Shown one piece after another: positions 13,001-26,321 of a stretch of 64,000 bases of DNA; the stretch's first letter is position 1, and each line of letters starts with the position of its first letter. The notes below the pieces were generated by a model. It saw only the letters and a list, made by a program, of their open reading frames with translations, did not search any database and had not been told where the DNA came from. The stretch spans positions 28,141-92,140 of the forward strand of contig JAEUWP010000365.1 of assembly GCA_018524725.1 (NCBI GenBank). Reading direction: 5' to 3'. Source of the DNA: Podaxis mareebaensis (Eukaryota; Basidiomycota; Agaricomycetes; Agaricales; Agaricaceae). A program made the translations under genes and the position numbers.

Positions 13001-16000
13001 GAGTAGTAGATTGGTGGATCAGCGAGACTATTATTATCCCGTTGACATCCTTCCAGACTCGGACAGGGGTTTGAATTGAAACGGGCGGAATACCGGGCTC
13101 TATTGATCCACTCGTTCACCTTGGTTCACACACCCACCCAAATCTCACTCCGAATCCGCAGGTTCTCTCAGTGCGAGGATGAGTATCAGCGAGGCTTCAA
13201 GTTGGTCCCGAGAAAACCCTCGTGACCGACCTTCTCGCTCAGTCCCTCCTCTTCTCGGCTTTCATGAGCTCGGGATGTTAAATGTGGGTCTGACTCACTG
13301 CTAGAGGCCGCAGTGACTCCTATGAGATACCTGAACCTCTGACTCCATATGATTTACGCGGGTTCCTGCTGTACAGTTGGACACGAGGCCGAGGCGTGGT
13401 GTGGCTAATAGGCGTAAGAGATAGATGTATGAGGGTAGAATATATGAATGTCTGAACTTTCGCTTCTGGATTTGCTCGCAAGCTGAAGCACCTCCCCGAG
13501 TCATAGTGGAGTTCTGGGAGTGCCAGGAGGCGAGTGTCGGTTTCAATGAGGATTCGGTGTTCAGCGTTCTACGGATTAGGTCCGGGAGATGAGGTGTGGA
13601 TATGAGTCCTGCCAGAGCTGGCCTAGATTCCACCTCGGACCCAGGCAGAGTGTGGAATATGTGAAAGACCCAAGATCCGTGCGGCCAAAAAGTCCGGCGA
13701 TATATGCCGCTATTGAGATTGAGTAAGAACTTGTCCCGTAACCCTAAAACCAAAAACAAAATGTGGCTCTCGAATCCATGTCAGGCGAGCCCCTTGTGTC
13801 TCAAAAACAAACGAAACATGGTCATTAAAGGTGACTTTATTTGAAATTCATTACCGATATGCACTCTCCTACCATTGGTACCTAGAATTGTACCACAACA
13901 TTTCCCGTATCTGTTCGTCATCCCCCCATAGGGCCTCGGGTCGTGAGCCACACTGTTCCAAGTTTGAAACTCTTGCGATCGAAGTAGAGATGCCTATCGA
14001 GAACAAAACCAGGCCGAACCAGTGTGACCGTAGATTTGCCAACACACTGCATATTACGCAGCCCAGGTCTAGTCCTAGATATAACCCACCCATCCATTCA
14101 CGGAACTCATCGATCCTCGGAATAGTCAGCTTCAAGGCTGATAAATATATAATGCCCAAGGAGTGGGTGCATATCCCGCGAACTCGGGTTGAGGCGCTCT
14201 AAGTATGTACCATACCCAGTGAGCTGACCTTCACTCTGTACACGCGGTTGCCTGCAGGCACAGAATCAGGCTTGCAGAGAAGTTTCGAATCGTCGAACCG
14301 TCGCCATGTATGCGTCCTCATTGATTCGCGTACCCCATGGAGACGGTCCGTTAACTGATTCCACGGGACCGAAGACCTGCTTTGAATACAAATATGCTGC
14401 CGGATAGTTCGCTACATCATCATTACCTGCGGAATGAGGTAGTCCCAAGCAAGGCTAAGCATAAACCCAACGATGCCAAAAAAAGAAATGCGCGTCATAT
14501 GCAATGCCTTCAGGGATCTATCAACCATCAGTGATGTTCTCTAGATTAACAGCTTGACAGTATCATACGGAGAGAAACGAGATTTTTGAAGGGGAAGCAT
14601 AATGTCCGAAGAGAATCCTGTAAAGAAATCCGATTCGGGGGTCCTTCTGTCACGGGTCAGCATCTAGAGGGAGTTAAATGGGCTTTTCGAGGCCAGCGAA
14701 TTAGAGCTTGAGACGTCATATCGGTGGTCTTGGTGAATATAGGTTGGCACAACTGCGTAGTAGATTAGTAGATTATGCTGTTGCGGTCCGACAGAGTTGT
14801 GCGGGGGTGGGATAGTCGCATTCATACGTTATATGTGTCGACAGTAGAGTGCCTGGTATGAAGGGGATTCAATGGCGTCTTGCAAGAGTCCTCGGTTTTT
14901 CAGGGAAAGAACCTGGATAAGAAATCGATGGTTGAGTGTGATCAGTATTCATTCCTATTTTGCACAGCGCTGAACTTAAGAGCGTAGTCTGGTCAGTTGA
15001 TCAGATGACTCGTCGCAAGGGCCTCCTGCCGCGCATATGGTAGATCAAATGGTCAACGAAGAAAAGAACACAACTTCATTTAGGCTACATGGTTGGCGTT
15101 GACGGAGATGAGTCGAGTCGATGACGCGTATAGCACTTACCAGATAGGGTGTCGAGGGGGTTGGTCCTAACAGCATTACACACTAGAGCTTTCAGTCCCA
15201 TTCATACGGGGAGAAGGGTGAAACCGGACGCGATGATTGATCCTTTCCAATGCCAGCTAGAAGCGGTCTAACACACGGCAGATTATCTATCTTCCAACGA
15301 GCTATCCCTTCTTAAACATCCAGTTTTCCTGTAAATAAAGCTTAATCAAGGTCCAACACCTTTTATCGGAAAACAAAGAACATCATACCGAAAAATCAGG
15401 CCGGTCATCCAGTCTTTAGCAAAGAGGTAGTGAACCTTTTTTTTTCAACAGCGGTCTGGTTCGGATGACCAAAAGGTGCATGTACTTCGGATACTGCCGG
15501 GTCGCGTCAGCAGTATGCGGTTTGGCCTTTTCTCCTTCCAGATAGGACCCTACGCGCTACCTTGGGCTTGTCCGCACTCTCGCTGTGATATTTCCTGTGT
15601 TCTTTGTTACTAATATGCAGAAAGTCCGTTGTTCAAACGCTCCCTTTCCCTTTTATACAATCAACGACCTGGGACAGTTGTGCTGGTTCTATAGTTAGTG
15701 GACGCACCGTAGTATCCCCGGTAATTTAAATCTAGGAGTGCGCTCAGATAGCACAAGGAGAGAATCCATTACGCAGGGTCTTGAAGGGTCTTTGGAGTCG
15801 CTGTGACGCCTATCCTTGATTGGCATCCTTTGTTTTTGCGACTCCCAGATTATCGCTGGGATCAGTGATACGAACTTGACAAATAATGACTTTAGGGATT
15901 CTAATAGATCGTTATATGCGGCGCTCCAGGGCTAAGAAGCTACGGCTAAAGCTTGAATGAAATGCCTCAAAGAAGCACAATAAGCACCATTCAGAGGATA

Positions 16001-18466
16001 TCTCTGAGAATCTATACGAACAGCCTGCACATGTTTCGTGTTGCAAAAACGCTGGGCGTTGCCACGACAGATTGTGCCTTATCAGACTCGGGTAATGCTG
16101 CAGCGTGCACTAAATTCGCACACTTCAGCCGTTGGCCGTCCAGGTCCAGTCACTTCTCGTCACCCCCAAAGCTAAGAGACACTCTGATTTTCATCATTTG
16201 TTGGCCAAACCGGCGGAGCCAAAAATAACAAAGGTACCTCCGAGTGCCCAGACGCATTAGTGATTGATTAGATAGCTCGTACGAGTGCAGGGTATGAGGA
16301 GATAGGCGTGATTATATGGGAGTAAATATATGATCCTGCCCGAAGATAACGGAGACGGACTCCCGCGGATGTGCTCCCGCGTGGTTCTCACATCAGTTGA
16401 AAGGCGGCCTTGGCTTAGGCAGAGGAGACCCGGAAATTGGTGGATTCCTCCGCCAACTGTTAGGGTCTGAAAGCATTGGATTATTCTGGTACAGTGGCAG
16501 CCCCTCAATGCAGATACGTAAGGTCGACATCCTCACAGAATTTATGGTACTCTTCCATGAATCATCGGGCGCTCATAATTTCTCTGATTACGATGTCTTG
16601 CAAGAGGGAGAATGGCACCTCCAGTTGGTGTATTGGTGTTTCCCAAAACCAGAAACATCGCTCCGTACCATTGGGTTGCGGCTCTGTTAAATATGCCTAT
16701 CCAAGAACGTCAACCTGATGATGGCATCCCACCATTCCATCTTCTTGAGTCTCGTTTCATTTCATACTAGGCTAATGATCAAAGGACGTAGCCAATGAAC
16801 TACTGCTTATTGATATAGCAGCGGCGATCACATCCCCGTGACTCTTCGGAGGGAAGATCTTTGCGGTAGGCTCATTAGAACTTACAAAAATATGTCGCTG
16901 GCAAGTTGCAAGTATAGGGAGTGGATTCGAAAGTACGGTACTTAGTAGAGAATTGCTTCTCCCTGGTCTGAAAACTGGAATAACGTATAACGACACAATC
17001 TGCGTCCCTCCGCCGATGCCGGGGCTTGGTTGAGTCACCTAAAGCTCAAACTTTGAGATTTATGTTGACATCCTCATGTGCGGACCGGGGGACGACCCGA
17101 TGTCCTGGTTAGGTGTAGGCTGACCACGTTGTGACCTGTTGTGGCTCTGGTTCACAATATCATCGGCAATGATACGAAATTCGACGCTATCCCTCCTGGG
17201 GCCACATCTAGAATGCGTTGACCTTCTCAAGCTGCTGCCACTAAGGAGTAGTAGTGGGCTGAATCCATTTGAGGTCCCCGGCTCCAATCTGAAGTATTTA
17301 TTTGACCTGGGCTCCGATCTCTCGCACAGCTCGTGTCCAAAGTGTTCCTGGGTTGACGTGAAGTTGCAGGCCGGTGACTCAGCAGAAGCCAAATTCGAGC
17401 CGTTAAGCCGAGGCCATGCCAATTCCCCAAGATCCGGTCGCATTTTGAGCCCCTAGGCCCCACCCCTGGATGATAAACTCAGCGATTGAATCCTCTTTTC
17501 GTCCGGGAACTTGAATAAATTCGGGATGAAATGCTTCCCGGAGCTCTGAATTTGAGTTGTGGAGGAGGGATGCGGGGTGCTATTAGGCCGAAATGACCCA
17601 AACTTCCAAGCCTATCCAAGCTGGAGGATTCGTGAACTAGTTTCGGTCCGACACTAGGTTAAGGGGTACTGGTTTGTCTCTTCTTGAGGGGTTGGAACTG
17701 TGACATAGGATTCGGTGGTCAGTGCTAGGTGCGCCCGGTATTAGAGGTGGCCTACAGTACTTTTCAATGAGCAAACTCTCATTCGCCTAAGATACGAGTT
17801 AGCAAGTACCCCGAACTGTTGAAAATTAACGCAATAACGTCACCTGTGTTATACCGACAGTCATGTAATCCGGAGGCCTATTTCACTTTCACCCGTATCC
17901 AGTCTACCGTGCACCTGCCAGGCGTTTTAAGTACAACGCATAACCCCCAATAATAGCTTATACGATTTCTTGCGGAATGTAGCAACTTATAGGCAACGGC
18001 CCATGTGTGCCATCAATACCGAAAAATAGAATGGGCGCAGAGGTGGTTCCGCGCTAGGACATTTCGCGAGCCACAAAGAATACAACCAACACAAACGCAC
18101 GTTCTTGGGCGTGGATCAGGTTTCTTGGAATGTGGGTATATAACACTTGCCAAGGGCTTTTGTAGGGTGGAATGTTCGGCAGACGATGGCTCAGGATCAA
18201 GATCTAATGCTCCCTATGACTCTCGAGACTCGGACGTTAGGGAGAATACCACAAGAAATAGTCGAGCTGCCGCAAACAAGTACGAGTTTCCGCGCTAATT
18301 TCGCGTGATGTTCTTGTTCTGTTCGCCGTTGGTAGCTGTTGGTGCTGTCCCCTAAGTACTGGAGCTGATCAAGTCTCTTTCCTCGATATCAAAGCTAAAG
18401 CAAGATGTTTTGTGAAAGGGGACCGGAATGGCATCAGTGGAACAAAAAAAATGTATCTTCACCATT
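10018..18466. other. Gene-poor region; no supported gene
   Basis: About 8.4 kb with no reading frame I can defend. The longest frames (13301-13759 minus, 11025-11477 plus, 17060-17443 minus) are under 155 codons, carry no motif, and overlap frames of similar length on other strands. The first few hundred bases are the upstream flank of the minus-strand gene starting at 10017 and are pyrimidine-rich. No terminal repeats or transposase remnants were recognised. Base composition looks balanced, unlike the AT-rich parts of the accessory island. Confidence 0.5.
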
Positions 18467-18560
18467 AGCCCACCGCGAGGGTCGAACTCGCAGCCTTCAG
18501 ATTCCAACCAGCCTAACTTTGATAAGAGTCTGACGCTCTATCCGATTGAGCTAGGCGGGC
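18467..18560 (-). tRNA. tRNA-Lys(CUU) with 20 nt intron
   Basis: The cloverleaf reads on the minus strand from 18560. Acceptor arm GCCCGCC pairs with GGTGGGC, with one G-U pair. The D arm is GCTC...GAGC. The anticodon stem TCAGA/TCTGA carries loop CTCTTA-A with anticodon CTT. The T arm is GCGAG TTCGACC CTCGC. An intron of about 20 nt follows position 37, the normal place for nuclear tRNA introns. Eight A residues at 18444-18451 give a T8 pol III terminator just downstream. The exons are identical to the copy at 61162-61256, while the introns differ. This is the only confident gene in the 10.0-19.5 kb desert. Confidence 0.93.
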
Positions 18561-19472
18561 CTATCTACAAGGGCCGTCGTGGAGATTCGGGTCCTGATTT
18601 CGGAAACCTTGCCAGATGCACCTATGGTAAAAGCGAATGTCTTCTACCGGAACCTTTGTTATAACTCAAAACAGAGTAAATTCAACGATGCATATCCCTG
18701 GATAACTTTTCACACAACAGACCCAAGTATCAGACAATTTATCTGTGCTCAGAAAACCAGTCACAACCATCTTATGCCGACTTGTTGTCAAGTATCCGCG
18801 TTATAGGTGTTACATCTTCACATTGCTAACTCTTGACCCCAGAATGTCCGAGAAGTTGCTGGTGAAGCACCGCAGTAGTGCAGTTTTTTTCAAGGCGGCA
18901 TCTGCTGTTATCGAGTGAATAGAGGATGTGGATTATATGCGAATACTGTCTCTCAGTTAAACGAGCACCCCTTGATGTCGTCGAATTTACACCATTGTAC
19001 GAAAACGAGACGATCCCCTTATAAATCCTGACGCTCTCTACGTCGGCCTAAATGCAAATTTAGCTCTTGCTCGTTACGGGTTCATCTCGGATTCGCTTTT
19101 TTTAAAGAAATAGAGCTGATTTCCGGAAGGGAGAAGATGAAATATCGTTATTGGGCATAGAGATCTGCTTGTTTGCGTGAGGAGTCGTTCGGCAGTAGTC
19201 GATACGAAGCAAAAGGAAGGACCTGAGGGGGCAACCATTGATAGCACGATAAACAGTCCCGGCAAGGAGAGAAAGGATATATCAGCGCCGAATTTTATCA
19301 TCACAGCATAGCGGGTGTACGCGATACATAGCAGCGCAGAAGAAGAGGTAAGTACCCAGAAATATAATGGAGATATAAGTAAATATGTTGAACACGTGGT
19401 AGCGTGCGAAAAACAATATTTTTGATAGAGACATGGTGCTCGCTTGCAACCCAGTTGTCCTCTACGCCAGCC
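18561..19472. other. Intergenic region upstream of NOG1
   Basis: About 900 bases between the minus-strand tRNA gene and the NOG1 start. It must contain the NOG1 promoter, but I see no convincing TATA box. Short antisense frames at 19074-19615 are spurious, because the last of them overlaps NOG1 exon 1. Confidence 0.5.
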
Positions 19473-21950
19473 ATGTCGACAAGCGGTCTGAAGGCCATTG
19501 CTCCCGTTCCGACGGCAAATGATTTCCTCGACATCGTTCTGTCCAAGACCCAGAGGAAAACTCCTACGGTACCGTCATAAGGTCTTGTCAAAAAGCTGCG
19601 GTGTTGATGTTGCACCTAGGTCATCCACAAAAACTTCAAGATCAGCCGGATACGGAATTTCTACATGAGAAAGGTCAAGTTTACACAGGATTCTTTTGAT
19701 GAGAAACTCGGCGCAATCTTATCTGAATTCCCCATGCTCGATGTGAGTGTTGAGGAAGTTGTGATCTAAGGTTCAGCTGAATTGATTTCATTCACCTCTT
19801 GTGCCTAGGACCTTCATCCGTTCCTCTCCTCGCTTATGAATGTACTTTATGACAAAAACCATTACAAGTTGGCACTTGGCCAACTACGGACCGCTCGACA
19901 TTTGATTGATCAAGTGGCGAAGGACTACGTTCGACTGCTTAAGTTCGGCGATAGTTTGTACCGCTGCAAGCAGCTCAAGAGGGCCGCTCTTGGTCGGTGG
20001 GTTGCCTGAGGAGCACCATTGAGATGAAATACTCATGAACCGACAGTATGGCCACAATCATGAAACGCCAAAAAGATCCACTAGCCTACCTCGAACAAGT
20101 CCGACAACACATCTCCCGTCTCCCCGCAATCGATCCCAACACTCGAACACTCCTCATCTGTGGATATCCCAACGTCGGCAAATCATCCTTCATGAACAAG
20201 GTCACCCGGGCAGACGTCGACGTCCAACCCTACGCCTTTACGACCAAATCTCTTTTCGTCGGTCACCTGGATTATAAATACCTGCGGTGGCAAGTTATTG
20301 ATACTCCTGGTATTCTCGACCATCCTTTAGAGGAGATGAATACCATTGAGATGCAGAGCATCACTGCGATGGCTCATTTGAAGGCCTGCATCCTGTATTT
20401 TATGGATCTGAGCGAACAGTGTGGGTACACTATCGAGGCTCAGGTACGTTATCATCACTGCTGCTACTTTTAAAACCTAACCTCGAATTTTGGAACTCAG
20501 TGCAAGCTCTTCCACTCCATTAAACCCCTCTTCAACGGAAAACCCGTCTTGCTTGTCATCAACAAAATCGATGTCACTCGCCTCGAAGATCTCACCCCCG
20601 AAAACCGCGCCCTCGTACAAGAAATCATCGATGCCGAAGGCGTGCAATCTATCCAGGTCTCATGCTACTCCGAAGAAGGTGTCATGGATCTCAAAAACAA
20701 GGCTTGCGATGCCCTTCTCGCACACCGTGTCGATAACAAACTCAAGGGCAGCAAAATCAACACGATCGCGAATCGGATACACGTTGCGCAGCCGAAACCT
20801 AGAGACGACGTCGTTAGAGCGCCATTCATACCTGACGCGGTGAAGGAGAGGAGGAAGTACGATAAGAACGACCCTGAGAGACGTAAGCTATTGAAGGATC
20901 AAGAGGTTGAAGAAGGCGGCGCTGGTGTTTTCAACATCAACCTGAAGAGTACATCAGCCAGTTTTCTGAGTTTACTAATAACCTGTTTGCTGATGTTAAC
21001 CTTCACAGAGGACTACATTCTTGCCAATCCCGAATGGAAGATGGACATCATGCCCGAAATCATGGACGGCAAGAACGTTGCAGACTTCATCGACCCCGAC
21101 ATCGCCGAGAAACTCGAAGCTCTCGAACGCGAGGAAGAACGACTCGAAGCCGAAGGATTCTACGACAGCGATGAGGAACTGGTATGTCTCCCTCCCTTCT
21201 CTCCCCCGTCTCTTAATTATTACCTACTCGCTTATGCTTATCTACCATAACAGTTCGATTCGGATGACGAACGCGAAGCTGCTGAAGCCCAAGTCGCGCT
21301 CCAGCATAAAATCAAATCCCAATCCATCAAAAAGTCCAAAAAGAACCAAGCCCGGCTACCGCGTACCGCTGGCTTACGAACACTCACAGAACTTACAGAG
21401 GAGCTCACCAAAGCCGGACTGGACCCTAGTCGGATACAGGAACGGGCAGAACGCCTGGCAAAGATTCAGGCTGCGCAGCGGAAGAGGAAGAGGGATGACG
21501 ATGACGAGATGGATGTTGATGATGATGAGGATAGCGGAGCAAGAGACGATGGGAATAGTGATGAGATGGATGTGGATGGAGAGGAACAACCGTCGAGTAA
21601 GAAGGTCAAGACGAACTCTGGGGCAGTTGCTGCGAAGCGGATGCCCAGGTCTGATCGCACCTTGGCTGGTTTGCGTGATGAGGCGGTAAGTTGTTTTGAT
21701 TTCATTTGTCACTCTCAACATGTTCACTATATTACTAGCAAGCTAACCGGGCCACAAAACTGCGGAATCTCGGGCAACGCCCCCGGAATATGCTTGCCAA
21801 AGCTGGCGAGAGCGACCGTGCGATCAGAGTCAAAATGGTCTGTGCTCCCGCTTTTCATTGCCTCTTCATCTGGATTAACTTTATTCTTCACCGCAGCCCA
21901 AGCACCTATTTGCTGGCAAACGAAAGGCGGGAAAGACCGACAGAAGATGA
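19473..21950 (+). CDS. NOG1: Nucleolar GTP-binding protein NOG1 (60S biogenesis)
   Basis: Essential GTPase of the Obg/Nog1 class that acts on pre-60S ribosomal particles in the nucleolus and is released in the cytoplasm. Nine exons: 19473-19568, 19620-19742, 19809-19996, 20047-20443, 20501-20948, 21009-21181, 21254-21685, 21739-21837, 21897-21950. All phases agree and give about 669 residues, against roughly 647 in yeast. The N-terminal helical domain includes [16 protein letters not shown] and [20 protein letters not shown]. The P-loop GYPNVGKS is at 175-182, G3 is DTPG, and G4 is NKID at 289-292. The conserved NOG1 linker [12 protein letters not shown] follows. The C-terminus has an acidic insert ([13 protein letters not shown]) and ends with the family motif [16 protein letters not shown]. 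The ATG is fixed by family alignment ([20 protein letters not shown]). Introns are 50-68 nt. Nothing is broken. Confidence 0.97.
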
Positions 21951-22307
21951 AAAAACATGCGCTCACCTACACGATTCCGGATCATTAGAGTCGATTTGTC
22001 CTTCTTTGGGCGTTGCCGTTCCACTATCTTGCCTACCTCCTGTCATCCTCGTCATTACTCGAGTCCCTACGCTTTCATGTCACGACAACCACATTTGTAT
22101 TCCAACTTGATAACCCGACAAACTGATATAACCCAGTACGACCCATCTAAACGTCCCTAACCAAGAACATTTGGGTGTTCATGGAGGAGATTCCGCCTCA
22201 CGATCTTCGGTAGGTATGCTCTAATTGTGAGACTCAGATCATGATCACATTGTACAGGCGATACAAAGTCGAATACAATCCCGAATAGCAAATTTAATGT
22301 ACGAACT
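21951..22307. other. Convergent 3' intergenic region
   Basis: 357 bases between the convergent stop codons of NOG1 and the P450 gene. It holds the two 3' untranslated regions. No gene, repeat or other motif was seen. Confidence 0.6.
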
Positions 22308-24400
22308 TTAAATAACTTCAGCGTCGAAATACTCCTTGAGCAACCCCTCCACGTCCTTGCCCTTCCGCGGGGTGAATGTACACTGGAACGGCAATGGTGC
22401 GCTGAAGTATATCGCCGAAATGAGAAGGCAGTTGGAGTGCATTTGAAACGAAAGCTCACGAGACGACCGAGGTAGCAACAAACTCAGGTACAACTTTGAT
22501 GGCATTCCCCTCAGAGTCAAGCATTGGTGAGATATTAAACACAGACAGGATGGAGGCAGTGGTGATGTATATCATCGACAATGCGATATGCGACCCAGGG
22601 CAAATTCTAACCAATATATTAATAATGAGCGTTTAAGAGAAGGATTCTGCCACATACCTTCTGCCAAAACCAAAGGTGGCGATGGCCTCCGGATCAGGAA
22701 CATCGCTAGAGATGACACCACTCTTGAAGAACCTTCCTGGCTTGAATTCCGTAGGGTTTGGAAAAACCTCCTCATCATGAAGCATCGCACTAATGCCATA
22801 GTCAGTCTGAATTAAACGTGTCTATAATAAAATCACGTACTATATATTTGCGAATATTGTGGACCCTTTGGGAATGTAGTATCCCTCATATACATCCTCG
22901 TCTGTGGTTAAATGAGGAACTCCCAAGGGTGTAATTGGGTTCCATCTGAAAGGCTTTTGTCAGTAAACTCGACATCCGGTAAGCCAGAATGCTCACCGCA
23001 AGGTTTCTTTGATGATAGCAGAAAGGTATGGCAGACGGGGTCGGTCGGAGAAGTCGGGTAGCCTGTCGGATCCGACTACAGAGTCAAGCTCCTGCTGAGC
23101 CTTACGCTGAACGCCGGGGTGAATCAACATCGCAAGTATGAACGTCATGACGGCGGCAGCAGTCGTTTCAGAGGCCGCTAACGTGACTTGGTATGAGCTC
23201 ATAATGGTTCCTTCAACAGAACTTTTTGCTCTTTACCATTAAAGATCTGCATCGCAGCTTGCTTGACATGCTGGGCCTGAAGCTCGAAGTCAGGTTCGTT
23301 ACGGTGTCGCTCCAGGCTCTCCGTAACGAAGCATTCTTTGGATACACCTTCATCCTTTCAGAGGGTCAGTGTGAGCAAGACCAGGATGAATCGCGCCCAT
23401 ACGATGTCTTTCAGTGTCGCCCGGTACGGCTCTTCCATCAATTTGTGAATCTGTTCGCGCATCTTACGTGCCACCTTCTTAAAGCCGGCGCCTGGTACCC
23501 ACTCAGGAACATACTTCAAAGAGGGCACCAAGTTGACAAGATACGACCCAGGTGCACCGGCAAACAGCAGGTCTGTGAAGACGCTGTCTGCAAAGTGGAC
23601 CAAGGGATCATTCGTTCGTTGAGTAGGGATACCATATGTTGATGATATTGAATATCCCCCCATACAACTAGAGAACGTGAGTGATGGCTATAGCCAGAGT
23701 GCAAACCAGCGGACAGACCTCTTTACGTGCTCATATGCGTCGTGAGGGGATTGATAAAGATTCGGCAGAAGGCTTTTTCTGACAAACTCTAATTGCCTTC
23801 CTTGGTCTCGCCTTAGATTCTTTGGCGAGAAATACTGCTGAAAAATCCTTCTGTGATTTCGCCACTCATCACCATAGGGCATCGCCGCAAAGAACATCTT
23901 GGCTCCAACCCTGATAGTGCATGTCAGGACCTCTTTGACAGAGCCGAGTAGAGTCAACGAACACTTCAGTGACCATTCTAAACTGTGGTCTATGGCAGAA
24001 ATACAAAGCACTCAACGGTATGCTGACCTTTTACAGATGGTGTACACACCTACTGGAATACAAGCCCGACCGCTTCTCCAAGAGATCTCTTGCCACACGA
24101 ATGTCATTCACCCCAATCATCGGTAGACCGAAGGCTTCAAGATACACGATTTTTGTACCTGAAACCCTCAAATGAGCTTTCACCTCAGGAATTCAAGGAC
24201 CGCTCACCGAGTATTTCTCCCAGGTCCTTGTAGAATACGTGCATGTGCTTCGGAGGAATTGAGAACGCGTTACCAACAATGGGCCATCGCGGTATTCCAG
24301 GAGGAAGGGGAAGAATTGGCTTGCGCCGGTAGCGGTAGATGTAATGGACTAGTATGCAAAGACACAAAATGAAAATGTCTCGAAATGAAAATATCGACAT
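22308..24400 (-). CDS. Cytochrome P450 monooxygenase
   Basis: Haem-thiolate monooxygenase anchored in the ER membrane; the substrate cannot be told. The start at 24400 (MSIFSFRD) gives an N-terminal membrane anchor, then the proline hinge LPLPPGIPRWPIVGN. Later motifs are MPYGDEWRNHRR (helix C), SETTAAAVMTF (helix I, with an unusual ASETT in place of AGxDT), KETLR (ExxR), and FGFGRRICPG (haem Cys). There are about ten exons. Clear introns are 24207-24159, 24049-23990 and the one that splits the haem motif after GRR. The third exon is awkward: the only in-frame join I find needs a 34 nt intron at 23964-23931, and another join near helix I needs about 26 nt. A minus-strand TATA box lies 40 nt before the ATG. 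General architecture resembles Agaricomycete P450s annotated as O-methylsterigmatocystin-oxidoreductase-like, but that label says little about function. Confidence 0.9.
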
Positions 24401-24439
24401 CACAAAGGAATCACTCAATGTAGAGTGTGATAGCCGCGC

Positions 24440-24447
24440 TATTTATA
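24440..24447 (-). promoter_or_regulatory. TATA box of the P450 gene
   Basis: TATAAATA on the minus strand, 40 nt upstream of the chosen P450 start codon. The spacing implies a very short 5' leader. Confidence 0.5.
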
Positions 24448-26321
24448 CGGAACGCGGGACGCCTTTGGCCACAAGTGTCTGTGCGGTGGCGCTCCTGTGA
24501 TGCAAAGAAGTACTTCAACCAGATCACTGGTCCATTTGGCGTCGCGCCGTCTTAAAGGCGCAAGGGGCTCCTTGGATTGGGTCTGCACTATCTAGAATAT
24601 CACGACAGAATTGAACCCCTGAAGCGAGAGCAACACAGATAGATATCATACTGAGTCTAGTAGAACATTTCAAGACCACTATATCATTGTTTCCCTAAGA
24701 CGGATGGATTGGGAACACATGAGATAATTACTGAAGCGCTGGACTTCGTACTGCCATGAGAAAAAGAATACAGGCACTAGAGATCCCCGTCAACCCTGTC
24801 AAGGTCAGCCTCCAAGGGGAAGTCTTGTCTCACCGCTGTTGGCCAGATGCGGAGAAAGCAGTGGAGTAAGGATATAGAAGTTCAAGCATGTCCAGAGCTG
24901 GTCTCGCTGATACAGTCTGTGTGGGATCGCATGGCCATGCAGATGTTATGATCTACTCTGCGCCCTGTGATTTCGTTGGTGAGCACCAAAGTTACTCGGG
25001 AACCAGGAGAATTTCAAGTGAGAAAGTCAAGATAAAGCTTCGGGAGATTGTTACGAAGCGCCTAGGTCCCATTTTAGCCTCTTAGCTAGTCTCCACGATG
25101 ACGCTGATGAGTTGTCTTCGCCCTCACTTTCTTAACTTTTATCATATTACTAGGATGCCACCCCCAGAGTCAGAGAGGGATCATGCGATTGGTCAAGATT
25201 GTCTTTCCATCCGCTTTGCGTTGTTTTACCTCACCTTGACCAGTTCTATCCTTCTACGTGTCCAAACGTGCTAGCAAAGGGGTAGCCGGCAGAAGGTAAA
25301 GTCCCTACACTGTCCTGAGTCACTCCAAGGTCTGTGTTGCTACACGGCGTCGTCCACCTTCTGTCTCTCGTGTCCTCAATTCGAGAGTTCTGTGCATCTG
25401 TTACGTAGATCACATCGTATTCGAACCCGCTAAACGCTATCACGTCCATATCTCTACAACTAGTTTTACTAGTCATAAATCATCAGGCAAAGCGGATACG
25501 AGGACGTGCCAATGGCTAGCTAAGTAGTAAGAGGGAAAACGCAGAGTGATGGTCGATTCATACAGCCCGTCATCGAGACGAAAACTCAGATCAAAATTAT
25601 ATACAACAGAGGAAGATCGAAGGACAGGATATCTGGGATATCGGTGGTTATCTGAAAGAGGTAGGGTGCGGAAATAGAGGGTAGTAAAACAGACAGAAGG
25701 GAAGAGGGGTAGAGCCATCAGAGAGAGCGGAGAGTATCCAATCGAATCCGAGAAGAGATAGGGAAAGCCGAGGCGTACAGAGACTAGGTATGCGTATATG
25801 TGTATATCGCAAAGGGGAGAAAAAGGGAAGAACAGGGAAGCAAGGAAAATTTTTGTACTGATTCATCGATAAAGGCTCATGAGATCATCGAACGGCGCCA
25901 ATCCGTCCATCCATCCGTCCATCCATCGTTGGCGTCGTTGCGTGAAATCAAAGGTCTGCTATATGGAAACGAGGTCCACGCAGGGTAAAGCTACAACGGA
26001 AACACCGAACGGTCCTTTAACCATACGAGTGCCCCAGTAAAGCAAGAGTAGAGATCCAGGGATAAATTAGCCACCTAGTGAGGGGGGAGCAGGATATAAA
26101 TAGAGATCGATCTTCCTATTGGAGGTGAGGGAGGTTTGGTGGGGTGTCGCGGTAGGGAGGAGGCTCGGGGGTGGAGGGGCAGAGCGGCCAGGGAACTAGC
26201 AAGAAAATGGAGAACGCAGAGAGACGAGGGAGAGGGGATAGAAAAATCCAAGGCATCTAAAAGAAACCCAACATCAAATACGGCAAAGGGGATGCAGGAG
26301 AAGAATTGGCAAGAAAACTGC
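24448..26321. other. Intergenic region without a gene
   Basis: Contains the upstream flank of the P450 gene and the 3' flank of the aminopeptidase gene. A short TCCA/TCCG microsatellite lies near 25902-25928. 25700-26260 is purine-rich on the plus strand and pyrimidine-rich on the minus, giving long but meaningless open frames. No protein or RNA gene was recognised. Confidence 0.5.

Noticed and set aside
13301..13759. 152-codon minus-strand frame
   Set aside because: No motif and no conserved look; one of several similar-length chance frames in the desert.
25902..25928. TCCA/TCCG short tandem array as a regulatory repeat
   Set aside because: Simple microsatellite of few units with no context suggesting function.
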